Source: Candidatus Bipolaricaulota bacterium
Lineage (GTDB): Bacteria > Bipolaricaulota > Bipolaricaulia > UBA7950 > UBA9294
NCBI GenBank assembly: GCA_028278555.1
Contig: JANQEA010000035.1
Span: forward strand, 62,001-126,000
Length of the DNA stretch: 64,000 nt
Direction: 5' to 3'
The first letter of the stretch is position 1. Every line of letters begins with the position of its first letter. The notes under the pieces were generated by a model that was not told where the DNA came from, did not search any database, and saw nothing but the letters and a program-made list of their open reading frames with translations. Made by a program: the position numbers and the translations under genes. Below are positions 50,314-58,831 of the stretch, one piece after another.

Positions 50314-52620
50314 CTAGACCTGATCCTCGCCCGGCGTCAGAAGCTCGCGGCCCACATCGTCGGGACAGAAGGCTCCGCCCCAGTTCGCGTCCGTTTCGCC
50401 AACGTCCGGGATCCGATTCCCAAACCCGGCGACCAGGCCGGCGAAATCCATCGATGGGTCGTAGTCCATCCCCGTAGGCCAGCACTCCGCACAACCGAGT
50501 GAGAGTCCGTACGTCAGACTTCGGACAACGGAGGAGTCGGAGAGCATGAGCACAGTCGCCTCCATGAGAAGGATTCCGACGTAATTCTCCGTGAAGACGG
50601 ACTCCTCGACGATCGCTTCCGCATACCCGCCGAGCATCAATCCCGCACGCCGGCTCGCCCCGAGATAGGAAGACTGGACCGCGAGTTTCGCAAACCCCAC
50701 CCCGAAGATGCCAACATCATTGCCCGCAAAGGTCGACTCCTCGACAACCGCGGACACCCACCCTCCAAGGACCACGCCGAAGGTCTCCCCCGTGAACGTG
50801 CAGCCGCGGACGGTGATGTCCTGCGAGTCACGTCCACCCAGTCCCAGCCCGCCGTTGGCTTCGAATCGACAGTCGATCAGGACGACGCTCGCCGGACCGC
50901 CTTCGGGTTCAACGAGAGAGTACGGCCTGCTCTCAACTCCTGGCACGCAGAGTAGCCCCGCGTCGGTGTTGCCCGTCACGGTGACGTTCTCCATGCGTAG
51001 CGACGCGTTCGGGGTCACGTGCACTCCGGACACGCCGATCGTCTCGGTCCACTCGGTGGTTTGTGTGTCGAATCCATTCCCGTGGATCGAAGAATCGACG
51101 ATCGTGCAAACTCCATGTTCAATGACCCTCACGCCGATCCCCGGATTGCCCGCGACCTCGCAGCCCACGAGTCGCGCCGCCGCCAACTCGTGAATCAGAA
51201 CAGCTGCGTCCGCTGCAGACGTGATCGTACAGCCCTTCAGCGTGATCGCGGATTCTCCGTAGGCGCGGACTGCATGTTCCGCTCCGTCAAACGAGCAGTC
51301 GGTGACCTCCACATCGGACGCGGCATCCGCGAGGAGACACGTCTTTGAAAGCTCCTCGAAGGTGCATTCGCGCACTGCTCCCTGGGCTTCGCCGATGCCG
51401 AGTCCGTACGGCGCATCGCTGAACGACGTTCGCTCGATCTCGAATTCGCCGCGCTCGACGAAGACCCCCATATCGCGTATTCCTTCGAACCGGCATTCGG
51501 TGATCCGGGTCGATCCGTTGACCTTCAATCCGGCACGGCTCTCTTCGAAGACACAGTCCGCGAGCCGAAGCATCGTCGCCTCGTCCGTGAAAATGGCGAT
51601 CCCGCCGAACTCGGCGAAACGGCAATTCACCGCGATTAGCTGCCCACCCGAGACGACGGAAAGGTACGAACCGAGGTGAACTCCTCGGTGCCCGAGAAAT
51701 GCGGCGTTCGAAAGGTGGACCTCGGAGCCGATCTCGATCGATGTCTGCCCGAAGGAGGAGACGGTCAGTTTCTCAATCCGGACAGTCCCCGCCGATTGAA
51801 GGACCGACAGACCGATCCGTTTCTTCGCGGCAGCGAGAATCGTCTCCGCTCGCCCCTGTCCGCGAAGCGTCACGTCCTTCCAAAGGCAAACCCCTCCAAC
51901 AAACTCGCCGGATCCGATCTCGACCGCCCCGCCGGGGACGACCGCATCGACCGCCGCCTGGATCGTCGCGTAGTCCTCGGGGACACGGACCGTCTCGCGA
52001 TCGATCTGCTCCGCGGCAGGCGTTCGCAGCTCGGGCGGCGCGTAGCGTCCAAGCGGAACGCCGTTCCCATCGAAACGATTCTCCGATCCGGTCACGTCAA
52101 CGTCAGGATTTGCCACCGTCAGACCGTACACGTGGTTGTCGACCAATGCGCAGTGGTCGATGACGACACGACCCTCACCATGCACGCTGACACCGCTCCC
52201 CCAGCACTCGCGAACGACAAGATTCCGTAGCGTGACGGACCCCGATCCCAGAACGTAGACCCCATCCGGAAGGTAGCCCTTCGCCCTTTCGATCGTGAAT
52301 CCTTCGAGCACGACTTGGATCTCATCCGTCCCGCGAAGCGTCACCACCGGCCCGCCCGACTTGGGAGCAAGGACAACGAACTCGGGTGCATCGGAGAACC
52401 CCCGAAGGGTGAGGCTCTTCTCGATGACAAGGTTCTCCGTGTACTCCCTCGCCTGCAGCTGAATCACAGCTCCCTCGGGAGCTGTATCGACCGCCTTCTG
52501 GAGCGATTCGCTCGGTGGAACGATGATGACGCGCGTCGGTTGGGCGACTCCTGACCAGCCGATCACAACGCATAGGAGACCGGCCATCAAGATGGGCAGA
52601 ACGGACCGGGTTCTCGTCAT
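50314..52620 (-). CDS. secreted right-handed beta-helix protein (diverged unit)
   Basis: A 768-residue protein; ATG after GGAGGCGCC. The signal peptide (MTRTRSVLPILMAGLLCVVI) is followed by VIIVPPSESLQKAVDTAPEG, the connector GNGVPLGRYAPPELRTPA and VRVPEDYATIQAAVDAVVPG. The C-terminal domain is the most diverged: YGLSLGCAECWPTGMDYDPS, GNRIPDVGETDANWGGAFC. It is the first gene of the three-gene series on the minus strand. The Cys in the C-terminal domain is conserved in all units, which suggests a structural role. Confidence 0.87.
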   Translation of the reverse strand: MTRTRSVLPILMAGLLCVVIGWSGVAQPTRVIIVPPSESLQKAVDTAPEGAVIQLQAREYTENLVIEKSLTLRGFSDAPEFVVLAPKSGGPVVTLRGTDEIQVVLEGFTIERAKGYLPDGVYVLGSGSVTLRNLVVRECWGSGVSVHGEGRVVIDHCALVDNHVYGLTVANPDVDVTGSENRFDGNGVPLGRYAPPELRTPAAEQIDRETVRVPEDYATIQAAVDAVVPGGAVEIGSGEFVGGVCLWKDVTLRGQGRAETILAAAKKRIGLSVLQSAGTVRIEKLTVSSFGQTSIEIGSEVHLSNAAFLGHRGVHLGSYLSVVSGGQLIAVNCRFAEFGGIAIFTDEATMLRLADCVFEESRAGLKVNGSTRITECRFEGIRDMGVFVERGEFEIERTSFSDAPYGLGIGEAQGAVRECTFEELSKTCLLADAASDVEVTDCSFDGAEHAVRAYGESAITLKGCTITSAADAAVLIHELAAARLVGCEVAGNPGIGVRVIEHGVCTIVDSSIHGNGFDTQTTEWTETIGVSGVHVTPNASLRMENVTVTGNTDAGLLCVPGVESRPYSLVEPEGGPASVVLIDCRFEANGGLGLGGRDSQDITVRGCTFTGETFGVVLGGWVSAVVEESTFAGNDVGIFGVGFAKLAVQSSYLGASRRAGLMLGGYAEAIVEESVFTENYVGILLMEATVLMLSDSSVVRSLTYGLSLGCAECWPTGMDYDPSMDFAGLVAGFGNRIPDVGETDANWGGAFCPDDVGRELLTPGEDQV

Positions 52621-52733
52621 GGCGCCTCCTCCGGGCAGGGCTTCGTCGACTAGAGTTCGATACTACGGCCCGAAACAGAGGAGAAACAAGGGGCATTCCA
52701 CGAGAATGGACGAACTGGCCAAGCCAGCGCAGG

Positions 52734-53318
52734 CTACGGCGAATCGTTCGGCGGCAAAATCCGTTCGGTCAGATCGAGCATCCGGAGGATCGTCCAGAGG
52801 GCAGGGACGTGCCCCGTGTCGCACGGCTTCTCATAGGCCGCTAGGAGGAAGGCGTACGCACGGAACAACTGCATCGAGGCTCGGTCGATCCGACGCTCCT
52901 CCAGTCCCAAGAGGGCCGCGTCGAGCGCGAACGTCAGGTACATACGAACGTTCTTCGTCGCATCGACGACACGCTCGCGAACCCCGGCCTCGATCGCCGG
53001 CCCTTCGAATCGAACCCGGAGGGCTCCGATCTCGACGAGCAGGCCGATCGGCTCGATCCCAGAAGGCGTCGGACGAGCGAAGTGCTTTCCTTGGACGCCT
53101 TCGAGCAGATTGACGAGCTGCTGCGTGTGGAGGCGAAGATCGCCGAGCGTCGGCGAGTAGGCGGCCACGGTAGCGAGCGTGAGCCCCAACCGAAGCTGCT
53201 GCACAAATGCGATGAGCCGATCCTCGATCGAAGGTTCCTCCGGTTGCGCGAATCCGCTGGCCGCCGCGCCACAGATCAAGAGAAGACAGACGCTCACCGC
53301 TCGGATCGTTCTGCTCAT
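52734..53318 (-). CDS. small secreted helical protein
   Basis: A 194-residue protein. ATG at 53318 has AAGGGAGC upstream and begins a signal peptide (MSRTIRAVSVCLLLICGAAA, cleavage near SGFAQ); a longer frame upstream is not used. The mature part is helical (EDRLIAFVQQLRLGLTLATV) with Cys near the end (EKPCDTGHVPA). No family is recognised. It lies between the beta-helix genes and the membrane regulator on the same strand, so it may belong to the same unit. Confidence 0.7.
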   Translation of the reverse strand: MSRTIRAVSVCLLLICGAAASGFAQPEEPSIEDRLIAFVQQLRLGLTLATVAAYSPTLGDLRLHTQQLVNLLEGVQGKHFARPTPSGIEPIGLLVEIGALRVRFEGPAIEAGVRERVVDATKNVRMYLTFALDAALLGLEERRIDRASMQLFRAYAFLLAAYEKPCDTGHVPALWTILRMLDLTERILPPNDSP

Positions 53319-53374
53319 GTCGTGCTCCCTTCGCTCACGTGGACCAGTCTCCTCAGTCCGATGCCGTCCTCCCA

Positions 53375-54304
53375 TCATCGATCGGTCATTTCCCCGTCAA
53401 CGTCCGCCGGGACCAGCCGGTAGCCGAACCCGGGAACCGTCACGATCCGGCTCCCTCCGTCCGGAGCCGCTTGTTCGAGCCGCTTCCGGACCAAGTAGAT
53501 GTACTGCTTGACATCTTTCGAGTCGGCGTAGGGCGATTCGGCCCAGATCCCTTCAACGATCTCCCGCTCGGAGACGACACGGTCGGAGCGGACCGCGAGA
53601 AACTCGAGAAGGGCGTATTGCTTCGGCGTCAGCTTGACCGGTTTGTCGTCCAGCGTTACGCGCTTGACTGCCCGCTCGATCCGAAGATCCCCGACGACGA
53701 TCGGCGCCAACGCACTCACGACGTCCGTCTCTTCCATCCGACGTCGGGATCGCCCGCGGTAAGTCCAGAAGAGGAGCCCGAGGATCAGCACATCCACCAC
53801 GATCGCAAGTCCCACCGCGGCGAACGTCGTGCTCCGTCCCCGGGCAGTGATCGTCATCGTGTCGATCCCGATCCGGACGCTTCCCGCAGCACCATCGGAA
53901 GCAGTCAGCGGAAGGCTCACATCGAGATACGATCCCCCGCCCGGCATCTTGCGCGTCTCAATCGTCGCGGCGTGAGTCGGAGTGAGACCGAGCTCGGCCA
54001 CGACCTCCTCGCGTTCATCGATCACGAGAACACTGTCGATCTCGATTTGGACAAAGACCGCACTGCCGACGAGCATGAACCGCGATGCCGCTCGGAGCAT
54101 CTCTTCATCGAGCGGCTCGATCCACGCACGGGCCGACGCGGCGAATGCCTGCACGTAGGCGAGGCTTCGCTCTTGGAACGTCTCCTCGAGCAGCGTGTGA
54201 TAGCCCTGAACAGCCAGGATCAGCGCAAGCACGGTGACGAGAACGACCGTCACCGCCGCGATCACGAGCCTCTGCTTCCCGTCGAACCGACCGATGATTC
54301 CCAC
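53375..54304 (-). CDS. membrane-anchored winged-helix regulator (C-terminal PhoB/OmpR-type DNA-binding domain)
   Basis: A 309-residue protein; GTG at 54304 after GAGGGC. TM helix 1 (about 13-35), a periplasmic sensor-like domain (36-160; FQERSLAYVQAFAASARAWI), TM helix 2 (about 163-185; VGLAIVVDVLILGLLFWTY), then a cytoplasmic winged helix (about 207-300): KLTPKQYALLEFLAVRSDRV, IVEGIWAESPYADSKDVKQY, VPGFGYRLV. ToxR-type proteins have the DNA-binding domain N-terminal with one TM; here it is C-terminal after two TMs, so both ends are cytoplasmic. It probably senses an envelope signal and controls the adjacent secreted-protein genes. Confidence 0.85.
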   Translation of the reverse strand: MGIIGRFDGKQRLVIAAVTVVLVTVLALILAVQGYHTLLEETFQERSLAYVQAFAASARAWIEPLDEEMLRAASRFMLVGSAVFVQIEIDSVLVIDEREEVVAELGLTPTHAATIETRKMPGGGSYLDVSLPLTASDGAAGSVRIGIDTMTITARGRSTTFAAVGLAIVVDVLILGLLFWTYRGRSRRRMEETDVVSALAPIVVGDLRIERAVKRVTLDDKPVKLTPKQYALLEFLAVRSDRVVSEREIVEGIWAESPYADSKDVKQYIYLVRKRLEQAAPDGGSRIVTVPGFGYRLVPADVDGEMTDR

Positions 54305-54340
54305 GCCCTCAGAGTAGATCGGGCCGGAGAGGCATACAAG

Positions 54341-54373
54341 GCGGTCAACGTCGATTGACCCTTCGTTGACCGC
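54341..54373. promoter_or_regulatory. candidate binding site for the membrane winged-helix regulator
   Basis: TTGACC at 54355-54360 and 54366-54371 are direct repeats 11 bases apart, the spacing used by PhoB/OmpR-type dimers. They lie within GCGGTCAACG/CGTTGACCGC (10 bp, 54341-54350 and 54364-54373) in the divergent gap between the regulator gene and the gene at 54478. Confidence 0.5.
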
Positions 54374-54477
54374 GCCTCGGTTCCACCTTGATGTTCACTT
54401 CTCTACGGTCGGACCCGTCGACGCCGATCACCAGGAACTGACGGCGTCGGGTGCTCTCGGCACCGAAAGGAGAAAAC

Positions 54478-55173
54478 ATGCGTACCAAGGCACGAAGGTG
54501 GAGACTCCGCGCGCTGGCCGTCTGCTGTCTGTCCGCGCTGCTCGTCGTCATCACGATCCCCATCGGAGCCGCGCTCGCCGAACCGGAGCGGCCCGGGAAT
54601 CCGGTCGGATTCACCCTCGAACGTCTCTCCGAGGTCCTCGGGCGCCTCGAGGCCGAGCTTGCGGCACTCGAGGGTCCGGCCGCCGAGCGACTCGAAGAAG
54701 GGATCGAGCAGATCATCGAGCTGATCGAGGCCCTGCTCGACGATGTCGATCGCCCCGGTGACCAAGAAGAGGATGGCGCGGCGATCCGGTCGCGCATCCT
54801 GAAGCTCGATCTGATGCTTCACCGACTCCTCTATGTCCTCGACGAAATTGTCGAGAGCGCGAAGAAGACCCCGGCGCGCCCGCGCGCGAAGGAAGCGGTC
54901 GATGACCTGCGCAGCTGGGTCGATGGATACGTCGATGGCGCAACATCCGGGATGCGCCCCCGCGAGGCGGCCCGATTCGAGAAAGCGGCCCACGAGATCG
55001 CCCGTTCGCTGGCCGGGCGTGTGGCCGAGTCGGCGCGGAAGGTTCACGAGCCGACACCACCCGATCGCGCCAGACCAATCCTTGCGCGGCTCGTCGAGCG
55101 ATTGGAGGAGCTCCTCTTCTACCTCGATGGGTTGATCCTTCGAAGCGCCCAGCGTCCGCCCTCCCAGGAGTAG
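54478..55173 (+). CDS. secreted helical protein, divergent from the membrane regulator
   Basis: A 231-residue protein; ATG at 54478 after GAAAGGAG. The signal peptide (MRTKARRWRLRALAVCCLSA) is followed by long amphipathic helices (SEVLGRLEAELAALEGPAAE, IIELIEALLDDVDRP). It ends in Pro- and Arg-rich helices. No family is recognised. Its divergent promoter region contains the 11-bp-spaced direct repeats, so it is the best candidate target of the membrane regulator. A strong terminator follows. Confidence 0.75.
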   Translation: MRTKARRWRLRALAVCCLSALLVVITIPIGAALAEPERPGNPVGFTLERLSEVLGRLEAELAALEGPAAERLEEGIEQIIELIEALLDDVDRPGDQEEDGAAIRSRILKLDLMLHRLLYVLDEIVESAKKTPARPRAKEAVDDLRSWVDGYVDGATSGMRPREAARFEKAAHEIARSLAGRVAESARKVHEPTPPDRARPILARLVERLEELLFYLDGLILRSAQRPPSQE

Positions 55174-55183
55174 CCGCGAAGCT

Positions 55184-55222
55184 GTGTGACGCGCCCGTGA
55201 AATCCCGGGCGCGTCACACTTT
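55184..55222. terminator. intrinsic terminator
   Basis: GTGTGACGCGCCCG and CGGGCGCGTCACAC form a 14-bp stem with an 8-nt loop followed by TTT, 10 bases after the stop at 55173. Confidence 0.85.
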
Positions 55223-55264
55223 GAACCTGGGGCTCCAGATACAATCCGCGCCGGAGGGATCCCA

Positions 55265-56473
55265 GTGAAGCTCAGAAGACTCCTGATCGGTACGCTTCTC
55301 CTGTGCGGCCTTGCGGTCGCCGCGCTTGCGACGTACGAGGCCTTGTTCATCGATGTCACGGAGACCCATCTTCCGATCGACGACCTGTTCAACCGCAGTA
55401 TGGACGCGGCTCCGATCGATATCGACGGAGATGGGGATCTGGATCTCATCGTCGCGATCGAGCATGAACCGAACATCCTCTTGGTCAATGACGGCGTAGG
55501 ACACTTCGCCAACGAGAGCGTTGCCAGAATCCCGCAGCGCGCGCTCGACAGCGAGGACATCGGCGTCGCAGATCTCGATCGAGACGGCGATCTCGACATC
55601 GTCATCGTCAGTGAGGACGACCGGACCAACGAGATGTACCTGAACAACGGGGACGGGACGTTCACCGACGCAGGCGATCGGTGGCCGGTCGACGGGACCT
55701 CGAACGCCGTCGCCGTCGCCGATGTCGACGGCGATGGCGATCCGGACATCCTCGTCGGGAACAACGGGCAGAACGCGCTGCTGATGAACAGCGGATCCGG
55801 ACGTTTCTCCGACGCGACCACCTCCCACCTCCCGACAATCGAGGACGTGACGCAGGACCTCGAGCTCGGCGATATCGACGGCGATGGTGATCTCGATCTG
55901 CTGGTTGGAAACGAGGATCGAAACCGGCTGCTGATCAACGATGGCCGCGGCGTCTTCCGCGACGAGAGCGAACTCCGACTCCCCGTTCGGGGAGGACGCG
56001 AGGAGACGCGGGAAGCCGACTTCGGCGACGTCGACAGCGACGGCGATCTCGACATTGTTTTTGCCAATGTGGCGTTCTCCGTTCAGCAGGCCGTTCGACA
56101 GAATCGCCTGCTGATCAACGACGGGTCAGGCCGCTTCACCGACGAGACCGATACTCGTCTTCCGAAGGACGGCAGTCAGACCGTCGACGCCGACTTCATC
56201 GACCTCGACAACGACGGCGACCTCGATCTCGTTCTTGCCGAGTCGAGCGCGACCGCTCCGACCAGCCAAGCGCTCCGCATGCGCTACCTCACCCACCTGA
56301 ACGACGGCACCGGTGTCTTCAAGTACGCACGCTGGATCCTCCCGTGGACGGTCGTCGGAAATGGTTTCGATGTCGAGGCGGCCGACTTCAACGGCGATGG
56401 ACGGATCGACCTCTACTTCTGCAGTCGAATGGGGTTCGATCGGCTCGTCTTTGGCGTCGTCCTCGACAATTGA
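55265..56473 (+). CDS. FG-GAP/VCBS repeat protein
   Basis: A 402-residue protein; GTG at 55265 after GGAGGG. An N-terminal hydrophobic helix (6-24) is followed by seven FG-GAP/VCBS repeats, each with a calcium-binding D-x-D-x-D-G loop (DIDGDGDLDLIV, DLDRDGDLDIVI, DVDGDGDPDILV, DVDSDGDLDIVF, DLDNDGDLDLVL, DFNGDGRIDLYF). This is an integrin-like seven-bladed propeller, probably extracytoplasmic. Binding partner is unknown. Confidence 0.92.
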   Translation: MKLRRLLIGTLLLCGLAVAALATYEALFIDVTETHLPIDDLFNRSMDAAPIDIDGDGDLDLIVAIEHEPNILLVNDGVGHFANESVARIPQRALDSEDIGVADLDRDGDLDIVIVSEDDRTNEMYLNNGDGTFTDAGDRWPVDGTSNAVAVADVDGDGDPDILVGNNGQNALLMNSGSGRFSDATTSHLPTIEDVTQDLELGDIDGDGDLDLLVGNEDRNRLLINDGRGVFRDESELRLPVRGGREETREADFGDVDSDGDLDIVFANVAFSVQQAVRQNRLLINDGSGRFTDETDTRLPKDGSQTVDADFIDLDNDGDLDLVLAESSATAPTSQALRMRYLTHLNDGTGVFKYARWILPWTVVGNGFDVEAADFNGDGRIDLYFCSRMGFDRLVFGVVLDN

Positions 56474-56522
56474 GAAGACGACGCCAAAGCCGCGGAAGAA
56501 CGAGTTCACAACTCGTTCTTCC
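56449..56522. terminator. two hairpins across and after the FG-GAP stop codon
   Basis: CTTTGGCGTCGTC/GACGACGCCAAAG (13 bp, 56449-56489) spans the stop; GGAAGAACGAGTT, CAC, AACTCGTTCTTCC (perfect 13 bp, 56494-56522) follows. The second lacks a T-tract. Confidence 0.7.
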
Positions 56523-56597
56523 TGTCAGTGAGCAAACGGGATTCTCTTCCGCATCGAAACCGCCCTGCCATGAAGACAGAGCCGAGGCCGAAGACGG

Positions 56598-56625
56598 GTG
56601 AGAAGGAGCAAGTGCTCCTTTTCAC
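56598..56625. terminator. terminator hairpin between convergent genes
   Basis: GTGAGAAGGAGCA and TGCTCCTTTTCAC pair over 13 bp with one G-U and a 2-nt loop, between the FG-GAP gene and the minus-strand GNAT. It is T-rich on the right arm. Confidence 0.65.
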
Positions 56626-56634
56626 GTCGGTGAC

Positions 56635-57165
56635 CTAGAGTTGCAAGACCATGTGAATATCTTCCGGTTCCTCCGCGAGCAGTTCCGGAACCGGTTCGGA
56701 GGTCGGGACAAACCCCTTGGACAGATAGAAGCCAACAGCCGATTCGCTCGGGGTCGCCGAGACATAGAGCGCCGTTGCGCCATCGCTCCGTGCGAGGGCG
56801 AGGACCTGTGCGTGCAACCGGGACGCGATCCCGCTTCTCCGGTATCCATCGCTGACATGAAGAATCGCCAGTTGGCCCATCGTCGGACGGAGCCTCGGAC
56901 GATAGACGGCGAACCCGGCCAGCCGATTGTCGTCGAACGCGCCGATGGCCGTTCCACCCAGATCAAGGTAGTGTTCGGCCATCCCGATCATCTCGCCGAA
57001 GCTGTGCTCACCGTCCCCGTCGAACCATGGCGGCGTATCCCAGTGAACGGCCATCTCGATCAGCTCGGTCCCTTCCTGGCGATAGCCAACACGGATCACC
57101 TCGCTACGGTTGATCTCCCGCAGCTTTCCGATCTCGTCAACGTCCATCCGGCGGATCCGGATCAC
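56635..57165 (-). CDS. GNAT-family acetyltransferase
   Basis: A 176-residue protein with a GTG start at 57165 preceded by GGAGGCGGCA. The acetyl-CoA loop is LHVSDGYRRSGIASRLHAQV (residues about 100-119), followed by ATPSESAVGFYLSKGFVP and PELLAEEPEDIHMVLQL at the end. This arrangement is typical of small GNATs. Substrate unknown. Confidence 0.85.
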   Translation of the reverse strand: MIRIRRMDVDEIGKLREINRSEVIRVGYRQEGTELIEMAVHWDTPPWFDGDGEHSFGEMIGMAEHYLDLGGTAIGAFDDNRLAGFAVYRPRLRPTMGQLAILHVSDGYRRSGIASRLHAQVLALARSDGATALYVSATPSESAVGFYLSKGFVPTSEPVPELLAEEPEDIHMVLQL

Positions 57166-57227
57166 TGCCGCCTCCGGATAGGCCAGCGCTGAGCGCTCGG
57201 TTCCCCAGGAAGACCCCCAACGCCAAC

Positions 57228-57255
57228 AGACGAAGAGGCGTTAGCCACTTCGTCT
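57228..57255. repeat. inverted repeat with internal mismatch
   Basis: AGACGAAG-a-GGC, GTTA, GCC-a-CTTCGTCT: 11 pairs with one A-A mismatch. It lies in the gap between the HTH gene's 3' end and the GNAT start. Confidence 0.65.
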
Positions 57256-57386
57256 CCGTTTCTGTCGCAGGCAGAGACGCAATCGATGTCGCGGATCTTT
57301 CCCAGTTCGCGAGCGTTCATGACACGAATCTCCAAGCGCAATCCCTCCTTGAATGTTGGCAGCCTTTCAAATGTGTGTCGGCCGGC

Positions 57387-57599
57387 TCAGTCTCCGTCTC
57401 GATTGTGCCGGGAGAGAGTTCGCTCCCCCAGACGATCGGCGACCGATTCGGTCAGCACGTGGACGATCCCATTCACCCGCACGGAGGAGAGGCTCCGATC
57501 GGCGATCCACGCGCGGACCGTCGGGGCGTCTGTCCCGAGGACTGCGGCCGCCTTCTCGACCGTCAGAAGCGCTGGAAGCTCGACCCCGTCGTGGATCAC
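57387..57599 (-). CDS. excisionase/MerR-type helix-turn-helix protein
   Basis: A 70-residue protein with a GTG start at 57599. The core LTVEKAAAVLGTDAPTVRAW, then ADRSLSSVRVNGIVHVLTES, is the HTH_17-type binding fold used by excisionases and small MerR-like proteins. No strong ribosome site is seen, and the region around it carries duplicated hairpins and a gene fragment, so it may be the last intact piece of a lost mobile element. Confidence 0.6.
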   Translation of the reverse strand: MIHDGVELPALLTVEKAAAVLGTDAPTVRAWIADRSLSSVRVNGIVHVLTESVADRLGERTLSRHNRDGD

Positions 57600-57601
57600 G
57601 T

Positions 57602-57624
57602 CGCGACCGCCTTCAGCGGTCGCG
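57602..57624. repeat. perfect inverted repeat, 9-bp stem, 5-nt loop
   Basis: CGCGACCGC, CTTCA, GCGGTCGCG, just upstream of the HTH protein's start on the minus strand. Confidence 0.85.
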
Positions 57625-57642
57625 TGGGAGAAGGAGCTAGAA

Positions 57643-57750
57643 CTACTCTCCGCTCTGCACCCATTCGCTGAACCACCGTTTCAGTTTGCGGTGCTCCTCG
57701 CGTAGTCGTCGCCGTTCTCCGAACGGCGGATCGCGCTCCCTTGAGCAATG
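57643..57750 (-). pseudogene. start-less protein fragment
   Basis: An open stretch of 35 codons between two stops reads RDPPFGERRRLREEHRKLKR and then WFSEWVQSGE with no ATG, GTG or TTG start. The charge pattern and the Trp residues look like the C-terminal helix of a real protein. A second, shorter copy (GDPPFAER) lies about 90 bases upstream on the same strand. The parent gene is not recognised. Confidence 0.3.
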
Positions 57751-57827
57751 CTAGTCGGCACCATTCCTTTAACCCACCGACCTCTTCATGCTGCAACGTC
57801 ACCGTTCTGCGAACGGCGGATCGCCCT
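57710..57827. repeat. duplicated palindromic element (two copies about 90 bp apart)
   Basis: CCGTTCTCCGAACGGCGGAT (from 57712) recurs as CCGTTCTGCGAACGGCGGAT (from 57802), and the match continues a few bases with 24 of 26 identical. Each copy has a short hairpin GTTC/GAAC at its centre. Confidence 0.85.
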
Positions 57828-57879
57828 GTCCCGCGAGCCACCAATCGGTTCTGTTCCTTTCGAGGTCTATGCCACCGTA

Positions 57880-58659
57880 TCAAGCAGCTACGGCGTTGTA
57901 TCCGGCATCGACGTGGTGCGTCTCTCCGGTCACACCGGAGGAGAGATCGCTCAGAAGATAGACGGCCGCCTTGCCGACTTCGTCCGTCTCGATGTTCCGT
58001 CGGAGCGGCGCCGTCTTCTCCATCCTGTCGAGCATCACATCGATCCCGCCGACGGCCATCGCGGAGAGCGTCCGACACGGACCAGCCGAGAGGGAGTTGA
58101 CGCGAATCTTGGATTCGCCGAGCTCCGCAGCCAGGTACCGGGCCGCGGACTCGAGCGCCGACTTGGCGACCCCCATCACGTTGTACCCCGGGGTCGCCTT
58201 CTCCGCGCCGTAGTACGATAGAGCGAGGATCGAACCGCCATCCGGCATCAGCTCGCGTGCACGGTTCGCAATCGCAACCAGTGTGTACGCGCTGATGTCG
58301 AGCGCCTGCGTGAAGACTTCCCGTGGCGTCTCGGCGAACCGTCCCGCCTTCAGGTACTCCCGATCGGCGTAGGCGACCGAGTGAACGACGAAGTCGAGTC
58401 TCCCGAGGTCCTCCTTCGCCGCCGCGAAGAGCGCGTCGAGGTCGTCGTCGCTCGACACGTCGCACGGGCGGAGCCATGCATCTCCGAGCTCGCCGTTCTC
58501 CAGCGCCCGCCGAACGCGCCCCTCCATCTTCTCGCCCGGCAGGTGCGTGAAGGCGCACGTCGCGCCCTGTGCAGCGGCGTTCTTCGCGATGTGCCATGCG
58601 ATGCTTCGCTCGTTGGCGACACCGAAGATCAGTCCTGTCTTCCCTTCGAGTAGGCCCAT
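57880..58659 (-). CDS. fabI: enoyl-[acyl-carrier-protein] reductase
   Basis: A 259-residue FabI. The NAD-binding start GKTGLIFGVANERSIAWHI is typical, and the catalytic pair is in SYYGAEKATPGYNVMGVAKS (Tyr-x6-Lys). The conserved SLSAGPCRTLSAMAVGGID and the C-terminal SGVTGETHHVDAGYN complete the family pattern. It performs the last reduction of each fatty-acid elongation cycle. No other fab gene is nearby. Expected target of triclosan-like inhibitors by family. Confidence 0.95.
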   Translation of the reverse strand: MGLLEGKTGLIFGVANERSIAWHIAKNAAAQGATCAFTHLPGEKMEGRVRRALENGELGDAWLRPCDVSSDDDLDALFAAAKEDLGRLDFVVHSVAYADREYLKAGRFAETPREVFTQALDISAYTLVAIANRARELMPDGGSILALSYYGAEKATPGYNVMGVAKSALESAARYLAAELGESKIRVNSLSAGPCRTLSAMAVGGIDVMLDRMEKTAPLRRNIETDEVGKAAVYLLSDLSSGVTGETHHVDAGYNAVAA

Positions 58660-58831
58660 CCGGCCACCTCCTCCGTCGGTCGGTCGAACACTTGTTCTTC
58701 TTCGCTACGGTACCGGCGCCGGCGCCCGACTGCAACGGAGGGATCTTGGGCGCGAGAGCGCAGTCTCGAATGGCCTTGTTTCGATCGAGGCTGTATCCTA
58801 CGAGTCCGAATCTCCGCAAAAGGGGGGCGAG

